Positions 1-5,229 of a stretch of 5,229 bases of DNA are shown piece after piece. The stretch comes from Candidatus Zhuqueibacterota bacterium (GTDB lineage: Bacteria > Zhuqueibacterota > Zhuqueibacteria > Oceanimicrobiales > Oceanimicrobiaceae). The DNA lies in assembly GCA_011775825.1 (NCBI GenBank), contig JAABYK010000065.1:931-6159 (forward strand), written 5' to 3'. Under the pieces are notes generated by a model that did no database searches, was not told the DNA's origin, and saw only the letters and a list, made by a program, of their open reading frames with translations. Both the position numbers and the translations under genes were made by a program. The first letter of the stretch is position 1; each line of letters begins with the position of its first letter.

Positions 1-419
1 AGCAGAGCCAGCTCAAACGCGAGGTTGGCTACTGGGTCTCGGCCCGCGCTCGTGAAGATGGCTATCTCGCGGTTTATCGTGAAGGCGTGCAGCTACTCAA
101 ACGCGCAACAGCAGCGTCCGGAGCCGCGGCGACTTTTCCGCAGCTTTCTCTCCCTGATCGAGACAAAATACTGCGATCGCTGGTCCCGTTTGGTACTTCT
201 TCTGCGGAGTGGGGGCAGATTCAGCACCCACTTGATTTAGCGAGATCATTTTTTCAACGAGATCGCCTGCGGTTCAGAAAGTTCGTGGTGGAAGACCTTT
301 TGAAGGGAATCTATTCCTCGGCAGTCGGCTGGCGCCTGGTTAAGTACGACACCTGGCCTGGGGTTCCGGCAACTGACTACGATTACACGAGACCTCCTGC
401 TGCAATAGACGCAAACTGA
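1..419 (+). CDS. Gluconate 2-dehydrogenase subunit 3 family protein (small subunit of a GMC dehydrogenase), 5' partial
   Basis: The frame is open from the window edge (first full codon at position 3) to TGA at 417-419, giving 138 visible C-terminal residues; the true start and any Tat signal lie upstream. Family hallmarks are a YLAVYREGVQLL segment (visible residues 21-32), a central Phe-x-x-Leu helix region, and the C-terminal GWRLVKYD motif (about 109-116) followed by a Pro-rich tail. In known two- or three-subunit FAD sugar dehydrogenases this small subunit supports folding of the flavoprotein and carries the Tat signal that exports the pair. That role fits here because the GMC catalytic subunit follows after 37 nt and has no signal peptide of its own. 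The visible part contains no cysteine, so it cannot form the inter-subunit disulfide described for the Burkholderia enzyme unless one lies upstream. Family call is firm; substrate is unknown. Confidence 0.85.
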   Translation, partial: QSQLKREVGYWVSARAREDGYLAVYREGVQLLKRATAASGAAATFPQLSLPDRDKILRSLVPFGTSSAEWGQIQHPLDLARSFFQRDRLRFRKFVVEDLLKGIYSSAVGWRLVKYDTWPGVPATDYDYTRPPAAIDAN

Positions 420-426
420 GGTCTTG
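388..426 (+). promoter_or_regulatory. Possible RNA hairpin spanning the small-subunit stop codon
   Basis: CGAGACCTC at 388-396 pairs with GAGGTCTTG at 418-426. This is a 9-bp stem with one G-U pair and a perfect 7-bp core (390-396 with 418-424), closed over a 21-nt loop. The right arm begins inside the TGA stop of the small subunit, and the next gene starts 30 nt further on. The tract after the stem is only moderately U-rich, so a full terminator is unlikely. A role in setting the relative expression or mRNA stability of the two subunits is possible but is inference. A stem of this size can arise by chance. Confidence 0.3.
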
Positions 427-445
427 TTGATTTCTGAAATTGTTT

Positions 446-450
446 AGGAA
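446..450 (+). promoter_or_regulatory. Ribosome binding site of the GMC dehydrogenase gene
   Basis: AGGAA lies six bases before the ATG at 457, a normal Shine-Dalgarno distance. It fixes the start of the flavoprotein right at its Rossmann strand. It is the only clear Shine-Dalgarno match at any of the four starts visible in the window. Confidence 0.65.
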
Positions 451-456
451 AAACTA

Positions 457-2016
457 ATGAGCGTAGACGTTTGCATAATCGGGTCGGGCGAGGCCGGTGG
501 GTTGGTGGCCTCCGAATTAGCAAGAGCCGGGAAATCGGTTGTGCTCCTTGAAAGTGGCCCCAGATTCGACCTTTCCGACCCTTTCGACCGTTACGAGCTT
601 GTGCTTCGAGGGCGCAATCCGTGGCCGTGGCTGGAACACGATAGAGATGAGTACGAAACTAAATCCGAAATGCCGCTCTCACTAAATACCAGTAGAATAA
701 AGGCAGTCGGCGGCACCACTTTGAGCTGGAATGCTTACGCACCTCGTCCGAAGCCAGAAGACTTCAAGATGTTCAGTTTGTTTGGCTGGGGCGTCGACTG
801 GCCGCTTACGTACGATGAACTCGAGCCCTATTTTGTGCGGGCAGAGGCCGAGCTGGGAGTTGCTGGAGCGCCTGCCCCCGGCGATCCAAACCGCTCGGCC
901 CCCTATCCTCTGCGTCCGCACCCATTTAGTTACGCGGATCAGGAGATCTTCAAGCCCGCCTTCGAAAACCTCGGTCTCGAGTTGGGAGCGAATCCAATTG
1001 CCATTAATTCCGAAGATCATTCGGAACGTCCAACCTGTCAAGGCTTTGGTACCTGTCACCCCATGTGTCCCATCGACGCAAAGTACACCTCTCTGGCGCA
1101 CATTGAGCGAGCTGAAGCCACCGGCAATTTGAAGGTCAAAGCAAACAGTCATGTACGCAGGTTTCGCCTTGGTTCAAAGCGGAACGTAGCTTACGCGGAA
1201 TTCGTGAACGCGTCCGGGGAATTAGAGCGTCAGGAAGCTAACTACTTCGTGATTGCTGCTGGAGGTGTAGAGACTCCCCGCTTACTCCTTTTATCAGACG
1301 GTCCCACTCAACAGGCTAAAGGGCTCGGGAACTCTTCCGGACTGGTGGGTCGCAATTTTATCCTGAACACCTTGTCTGGCGCCCGCGGAAGCCTGCCGAT
1401 TAGAACCGGCAGCCATCGTCTTTCGTTCGGCACTTCCATATCGTGGACCCTGTACGATCATTCAAACTTGCCAGAGATGGGAAATCTATTGATTTTCCCG
1501 AGCGATTTCCAGGGCCCTACTCCCGCCGATATGGCCGTTTCTTCCGGACTCTGGGGACAAGAGCTGAAATCGCATGTGAAGGAAACCTTCGGACACAACG
1601 TCAAGATTTTGTGCGAAAGCGAGATGGTACCGAACCCGGAAAATCGTGTCCGCTTAAGCGCGCGGCAAAAGGACAAGTACGGCGATGCGATACCCGTTCT
1701 TGAGCTCCACTTGAGTCAGTTTGAACACGCGACCATGGACAGAGCGGTGGAGTTGGGATACCAGATTCTCGATCAGGTTAAAGCCGTCAAGAAATGGCCC
1801 AGCCGCTCCGTGATGCTGAGCCACGCCATGGGTACCACCCGTATGGGCGACGATCCGAAAACCAGTGTCTGTGACGGCTGGGGACGTTGCCACGATTTGG
1901 ACAATCTGTATGTCGCCAGCAGCAGCCTCTTTCCTACCAGCGGAGCGGCTCATCCCGCGATGGGGATCGCTGCGCTGACGTTGCGCACAGCCGATTTTCT
2001 GACGCGAAATATCTGA
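457..2016 (+). CDS. GMC family FAD-dependent sugar dehydrogenase, large (catalytic) subunit
   Basis: A 519-residue flavoprotein predicted to oxidise a sugar or glycoside hydroxyl and pass electrons to a membrane or cytochrome acceptor. The FAD-binding GSGEAGG loop is at residues 9-15, with the acidic end of the next strand at Glu32. The flavin-contact segment VGGTTLSWN (84-92) and DWPLTYDELEPYF (114-126) are typical of the gluconate/glucose dehydrogenase branch. Cys194, Cys200 and Cys204 have the spacing of the [3Fe-4S] ligands in Burkholderia FAD glucose dehydrogenase. A second FAD segment, VIAAGGVETPRLLL, is at 265-278. The C-terminal GMC signature carries His456 (LSHAMGTTRMG) and His499 (SGAAHPAMGIAAL), the expected catalytic pair. 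There is no signal peptide, so export would depend on the small subunit encoded just upstream. Length is normal for the family. The exact substrate (free sugar, gluconate or a glucoside 3-position) cannot be read from sequence. Confidence 0.92.
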   Translation: MSVDVCIIGSGEAGGLVASELARAGKSVVLLESGPRFDLSDPFDRYELVLRGRNPWPWLEHDRDEYETKSEMPLSLNTSRIKAVGGTTLSWNAYAPRPKPEDFKMFSLFGWGVDWPLTYDELEPYFVRAEAELGVAGAPAPGDPNRSAPYPLRPHPFSYADQEIFKPAFENLGLELGANPIAINSEDHSERPTCQGFGTCHPMCPIDAKYTSLAHIERAEATGNLKVKANSHVRRFRLGSKRNVAYAEFVNASGELERQEANYFVIAAGGVETPRLLLLSDGPTQQAKGLGNSSGLVGRNFILNTLSGARGSLPIRTGSHRLSFGTSISWTLYDHSNLPEMGNLLIFPSDFQGPTPADMAVSSGLWGQELKSHVKETFGHNVKILCESEMVPNPENRVRLSARQKDKYGDAIPVLELHLSQFEHATMDRAVELGYQILDQVKAVKKWPSRSVMLSHAMGTTRMGDDPKTSVCDGWGRCHDLDNLYVASSSLFPTSGAAHPAMGIAALTLRTADFLTRNI

Positions 2017-2025
2017 ATTGATTCC

Positions 2026-3171
2026 ATGTTTGAGCAGATCCTAAATCGAATGAACAAAGGACCCGCTGCCCAAAGAAGCTTCTCGAAGCTGCCTTCCTGG
2101 GGAATGCTTGCTTTATTGTTCTTATTGTTTTTCTGCGACGTGCACCGAGGTCTGGCGCAAAATGAGCTCGAAGTCCATTTTTCATATCGTCCAGGGGCCT
2201 TCCCCACTTTGCAGGAACACATCGATCAAGTGGACATCATTCTACCGGCTGTGTTTTTTGTAAACAAAAGCGGTGTGGTTTTTGGTGAGATTGAGTCCCG
2301 AGTCCTTGGGTTAGGAAAAGAGCACCAGGTCAAACTCATGCCCCAAATCAAGAACTTCGATGCTAACCGCGGTCTGTTCAGGAAGGATTGGGCGCACGGT
2401 GTGCTCACGGACCCGGCGGCGCGGGCGCGAACAATTCATTCGATGCTGCACCTTTGTAAGAAATACCGCTTATGGGGGATGCAGGTTGAATTTGAGAATG
2501 TTCATATTGATGACCGAGAGGCTCTGACGGCTTTTTATCGAGCTGCCGCACAGACGCTCCATGAAAATGGCTACAAGATCAGCATCTCGGCGGTTCATCG
2601 CACGCAAGACCACGCGGGGCCGGGCACATACAGCAAATGGATGATGGAAAACTGGCGGGGTGCCTACGATCTCAAAGCCTTTGGAAAAATCGGGGAATTC
2701 GTCAAGATCACTAGCTATGCTCAGCACACACGACGAACCACGCCCGGGCCGTCACAGAGCTTTACCTGGCTCGAAAAAGTGACCCAATATTTTCTGCGGT
2801 TCATTCCATCAGAAAAACTCAGCCTTGGCATCGCGATGGGAGCGTACCACTATTTCACTGTCGCAAATCCAAACAAATACTATCAAAACGCACGCTCCTG
2901 GAGTCGGAGCATATCCCTGACAGAGATGCGTTCTTTGCTCGAACAGTATCCTGGACAGAGTCTGATATGGGATCCCACACAGAAGACCTTCTTTGGATTC
3001 ATTGAGCGAGGCGGTCTGCTTGAGTGGTTTTTTGCGGATAACGATGTTCGCAGCTTTGAGACAAAGCTTGATTTGGTAGAAAAATACAAACTTCGTGCGA
3101 TCAACTGCTGGTTTTCCGGAGATGAAGACCCTCGGATGTGGGAACGAATCAAGGAATTCCGCAACAACTGA
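2026..3171 (+). CDS. Exported GH18-fold glycoside hydrolase with atypical active-site motif
   Basis: A 381-residue protein with a hydrophobic signal segment (about 27-37) and a plausible signal peptidase site after Ala44 (GLA, then Gln45). The rest is a single GH18 TIM barrel. Evidence is WGMQVEFENVHIDDR (150-164) at the position of the family DxxDxDxE strand, EFVKITSYAQH (224-234) in place of the MxYDxH strand, IPSEKLSLGIAMG (260-272), and a C-terminal LVEKYKLRAINCW strand (350-362) followed by GDEDPRMW. Glu157 is the candidate proton donor; the assisting Asp is replaced by Glu155 and the Asp after Tyr231 by Ala. The closest known styles are YaaH-like and deacetylase-fused GH18 domains, which act on GlcNAc-containing polymers; substrate here is unproven. 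It starts 9 nt after the dehydrogenase stop with no clear Shine-Dalgarno, so translation may be coupled. ATG at 2050 is an alternative start that keeps the signal peptide. Confidence 0.82.
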   Translation: MFEQILNRMNKGPAAQRSFSKLPSWGMLALLFLLFFCDVHRGLAQNELEVHFSYRPGAFPTLQEHIDQVDIILPAVFFVNKSGVVFGEIESRVLGLGKEHQVKLMPQIKNFDANRGLFRKDWAHGVLTDPAARARTIHSMLHLCKKYRLWGMQVEFENVHIDDREALTAFYRAAAQTLHENGYKISISAVHRTQDHAGPGTYSKWMMENWRGAYDLKAFGKIGEFVKITSYAQHTRRTTPGPSQSFTWLEKVTQYFLRFIPSEKLSLGIAMGAYHYFTVANPNKYYQNARSWSRSISLTEMRSLLEQYPGQSLIWDPTQKTFFGFIERGGLLEWFFADNDVRSFETKLDLVEKYKLRAINCWFSGDEDPRMWERIKEFRNN

Positions 3172-3200
3172 ATCGGACTCCCGCTTGCTAAAAACTAAAA

Positions 3201-4316
3201 ATGGTTAGAAAAATGTTGGCGAAAGAGGAATCTCACCCAAGGTATCGTTCACTCGTGCTGACTTTGATGCTGTTGCTCGGGGCACTGTCCTTTTTGCACG
3301 CTCGCTCTTCAGCGTCGGACGCTATTCCAGTTTTATGTTTCCACTATTTTTCGAATAAAGCTGACTCCGCAGACAATCTAACCGACACCTACGAGCGCTT
3401 CGAAATCCTGACACAGTACCTGTCACAAAATGGCTACGAGTCGTGTTTTCCTGCCGAGATTCAGCAACATGATCGTCGGCCGGAGAAACCAGTGATCCTC
3501 ACTTTTGACGACGGTGATAAGTCGCAGTTGCGAGCTGCGCGCATCATGGACAGATACGGCTTTAAGGGGCTTTTTTTCATCATTCCCGCCCGAACCCGTG
3601 ACAGTACCGAGAAATCATTTACTAAGAGCGAAGTGCTGTGGCTTGCGGAGCGGGGGCATCGCATTGGGGCGCACGGATATGAACACCAAAGCATGGTGGA
3701 TTCCGTAAGGGAGCTAAAAAGGTCACTAAATGAATCGCAACCCTTTCTCAAAACATTGCTCGGAGAAAAGCAAAAAGGCGTGGAGGATTTTGCCTTTCCC
3801 TTTGGGTACTACGATGACCGTACGGCAGAAAAAATGCAACAAGCCTTCAAGTTCCTGTACACGGTAAATCCCGGTTACTGGGATGGCACTTCAGTACTAA
3901 TTCCAAGAATGCTGCTATCAGGCCGAAAAGACATGGAATTCTATTATCACTATCTGGAGCGCAGCGATGATTACAGACCCGCTCTGGCTCCGGTCACCAG
4001 AGACGGTGCCAAAAGCGATGTCGTGAAATTGCGCCGAACCGACAATATTCCTGCTGATAAAATCAGGTTGTTTTCCGTTTCACCCGACACTTCTGGCACC
4101 ATGTACGTCAGTCACCCACTCGGAAGTAGTCTGCAAGCTAGAGATGACACCCTGATAATCGATCTTAAAACGCACCTGGAACGATGTTATGCCCCACAGC
4201 GCAGCGCCATCTCCTATGCGTTGGTTCAAAGGACCGGTGATAGAATCGAGTACCTATCAAACGGCCTGCTCAATTGGATTGAAAAAGAGCCGGGCTCGGA
4301 AGCGCTGTACAAGTAA
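3201..4316 (+). CDS. Exported NodB-like (CE4) polysaccharide deacetylase
   Basis: A 371-residue protein predicted to remove N- or O-acetyl groups from an extracellular or periplasmic glycan. A signal peptide spans about residues 16-38, with a likely cleavage after Ala38 (SSA, then SD). The NodB domain follows: IPVLCFHYF (42-50), VILTFDDG (98-105) with Asp103 as catalytic base and Asp104 as metal ligand, GAHGYEH (156-162) giving metal ligands His158 and His162, and FAFPFG (197-202), which lacks the usual Arg of the third CE4 motif and resembles IcaB-like deacetylases. The domain appears to end near residue 250 after IPRMLL (234-239). About 120 further residues form an extension I do not recognise. 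It lies 29 nt after the GH18 gene, supporting joint action on one polymer. No clear Shine-Dalgarno precedes ATG 3201; Met5 (3213) is a possible alternative start. Confidence 0.88.
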   Translation: MVRKMLAKEESHPRYRSLVLTLMLLLGALSFLHARSSASDAIPVLCFHYFSNKADSADNLTDTYERFEILTQYLSQNGYESCFPAEIQQHDRRPEKPVILTFDDGDKSQLRAARIMDRYGFKGLFFIIPARTRDSTEKSFTKSEVLWLAERGHRIGAHGYEHQSMVDSVRELKRSLNESQPFLKTLLGEKQKGVEDFAFPFGYYDDRTAEKMQQAFKFLYTVNPGYWDGTSVLIPRMLLSGRKDMEFYYHYLERSDDYRPALAPVTRDGAKSDVVKLRRTDNIPADKIRLFSVSPDTSGTMYVSHPLGSSLQARDDTLIIDLKTHLERCYAPQRSAISYALVQRTGDRIEYLSNGLLNWIEKEPGSEALYK

Positions 4317-4399
4317 GCTGATAGTAAAAATACGGTCGAAACGCTATTTCATTATCTATTTACTTTTTCTCACGATTATAAATCCAAACTAATCATCCA
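4317..4399 (+). other. AT-rich intergenic spacer before the PHP lipoprotein gene
   Basis: The largest gap in the window, 83 nt with 25 G/C bases (30 percent), clearly poorer in GC than the genes around it. It holds a TATAAA at 4377-4382 that could be a -10 element, but no convincing -35 box at the right distance. It also holds a weak AGTAAA/TTTACT inverted pair (4323-4328 and 4359-4364) followed by a short T run. It could carry a separate promoter for the lipoprotein gene or a leaky terminator of the upstream genes; neither is well supported. Confidence 0.3.
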
Positions 4400-5229
4400 A
4401 TGAAATTTCGTTCAATTGCTTTGCCTCTCTGCTGTCTGGCTTTAGCGGCCTGCAGCAATTATGAATTTGAAGTTGCTGAAACCGACGGAATGCACTGGTT
4501 TAAAGGCAACACCCACACCCATACAACCATGAGCGACGGCGATTCCTCCCCCGAATATGTCGCCAACTGGTACAAACAGCATGGCTACGATTTTCTCGTG
4601 CTTTCGGATCATAATGTGTTCACCGACCCTGCGAAACTGTCGCATTTGGTCGACAGCACCTTTCTTCTTATTCCCGGGGAAGAGCTTACCTCGCGCTTCA
4701 AAGAAAGGCCGGTACACGTCAACGGATTGAATATTCCGGGGGTAATCGAACCAATCGTGGACACTACTTTGGTTGGCACAATTCAAAAGAATGTGAATGC
4801 AGTGCGAAAGACGGATGGCGTACCGCACATCAATCATCCTAATTTCAGATGGGCGTTCGATCACACTGTTCTGGCTCACATTGAAAACGATCGCTTGTTG
4901 GAAATTTTCAATGGTCATCCGCTGGTGAACAATTTTGGTGGTGGCGGCTGGCCCAGCATGGAAGAGGTTTGGGACAATTTGTTGACCTCAGGCAAACGGA
5001 TCTACGGCATCGCCGTCGATGATGCCCACCACTTCCAGGGAGAGTTTTCCCCGGAGCGCTCTAATCCCGGCAGAGGCTGGGTTTGTGTGCGTTCAGGCAG
5101 CTTTGAGCCCAGAGAAATTGTAACCAATCTCAAGCGCGGGCTTTTCTACGCAAGCACCGGTGTGGAACTAGACGAAGTGACGGTGGAACCCCGGAAAATC
5201 ACCGTTGAGATTCGGCAAAAGAAGGATTT
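4400..5229 (+). CDS. PHP-domain metallohydrolase lipoprotein (CehA/McbA-like), 3' partial
   Basis: The frame runs open from ATG 4400 through the window end, giving 276 complete codons and no stop. ATG 4400 is the first start after an in-frame TAA at 4379-4381 and yields an 18-residue lipoprotein signal ending in LAAC (15-18). Cys18 would be lipidated; Ser19 at +2 suggests outer-membrane sorting in a Gram-negative cell. The PHP metal ligands appear in order: HTH (His39, His41), SDG Asp46, SDH His71, PGEE (Glu94 or Glu95), His106, HINHP (His143, His146), and the closing DAH (Asp208, His210). PHP enzymes are multi-metal phosphoesterases or hydrolases; the CehA/McbA branch includes exported members such as a carbaryl hydrolase, so the chemistry here could be phosphodiester, ester or amide cleavage. 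Placement behind a glycosidase and a deacetylase suggests a substituted glycan or its decoration as substrate, which is inference. No Shine-Dalgarno is seen. Confidence 0.85.
   Translation, partial: MKFRSIALPLCCLALAACSNYEFEVAETDGMHWFKGNTHTHTTMSDGDSSPEYVANWYKQHGYDFLVLSDHNVFTDPAKLSHLVDSTFLLIPGEELTSRFKERPVHVNGLNIPGVIEPIVDTTLVGTIQKNVNAVRKTDGVPHINHPNFRWAFDHTVLAHIENDRLLEIFNGHPLVNNFGGGGWPSMEEVWDNLLTSGKRIYGIAVDDAHHFQGEFSPERSNPGRGWVCVRSGSFEPREIVTNLKRGLFYASTGVELDEVTVEPRKITVEIRQKKD

Noticed and set aside
25..240. Plus-strand frame of 71 codons near the left edge
   Set aside because: It overlaps the small-subunit frame, which is open from the edge and carries family motifs; this one shows none.
682..1152. 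Open minus-strand frame of 156 codons inside the GMC gene
   Set aside because: It is antisense to well-conserved GMC sequence and has no motif or plausible start signal.
2134..2137. Cys37 in the GH18 signal segment as a lipoprotein site
   Set aside because: The preceding residues are Leu-Phe-Phe, not a lipobox. Cleavage near Ala44 by signal peptidase I fits better.
4305..4316. CTGTACAAGTAA at the end of the deacetylase gene resembles the 3' end of common GFP genes
   Set aside because: The match is only 12 bases, and nothing upstream is GFP-like. It is a coincidence, not vector contamination.
4323..4368. Possible rho-independent terminator (AGTAAA/TTTACT arms followed by TTTTT)
   Set aside because: The stem is about six pairs with a single G-C, over a loop of some 30 nt. 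It is far too weak to call a terminator.
4189..4392. Small plus-strand frame across the end of the deacetylase gene into the AT-rich gap, with a hydrophobic C-terminus
   Set aside because: It mostly overlaps the deacetylase in another frame. The hydrophobic tail is explained by translation of AT-rich spacer DNA.
4442..4918. Open minus-strand frame of 158 codons opposite the PHP gene
   Set aside because: It lies wholly inside the PHP coding region, which has strong family motifs. The antisense translation has no recognisable domain and reads as a shadow.

Overview
The window holds five plus-strand genes packed head to tail: two cut by the window edges and three complete. There are no RNA genes, mobile elements or CRISPR repeats that I can see. 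Base composition is near balanced, apart from an AT-rich spacer at 4317-4399. A Gram-negative host is likely: the last gene encodes a lipoprotein with a standard lipobox and Ser at +2, and the first two genes form a flavin dehydrogenase pair of a type usually sited in the periplasm. I cannot assign a phylum from the sequence.

Left part (1-2016): the C-terminal part of a gluconate 2-dehydrogenase subunit 3-type small subunit, then, 37 nt later, a complete GMC flavoprotein of 519 aa. This is the large/small subunit layout of membrane-associated sugar dehydrogenases such as FAD-dependent glucose, gluconate, fructose and glucoside-3 dehydrogenases. The large subunit has the FAD-binding N-terminus, a Cys-x5-Cys-x3-Cys motif matching the iron-sulfur site of the Burkholderia glucose dehydrogenase, and a His456/His499 catalytic pair.

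Middle part (2026-4316): two exported carbohydrate-active proteins. The first is a GH18-fold glycosidase with an unusual active-site motif. The second is a NodB/CE4 polysaccharide deacetylase with an uncharacterised C-terminal extension. GH18 and CE4 domains are known fused in one polypeptide in other bacteria; here they are separate neighbours.

Right part (4400-5229): the first 276 codons of a lipoprotein carrying a PHP metallohydrolase domain with its metal ligands in place, open at the window end.

Spacings of 37, 9, 29 and 83 nt on one strand suggest one transcription unit for at least the first four genes. Read together (inference), they look like a cell-envelope or periplasmic set that deacetylates, cleaves and oxidises an amino-sugar-containing or other glycan, with a PHP hydrolase of unknown substrate. 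No transporter, regulator, cytochrome or glycosyltransferase is visible, so substrate, electron acceptor and direction (synthesis or breakdown) are open.
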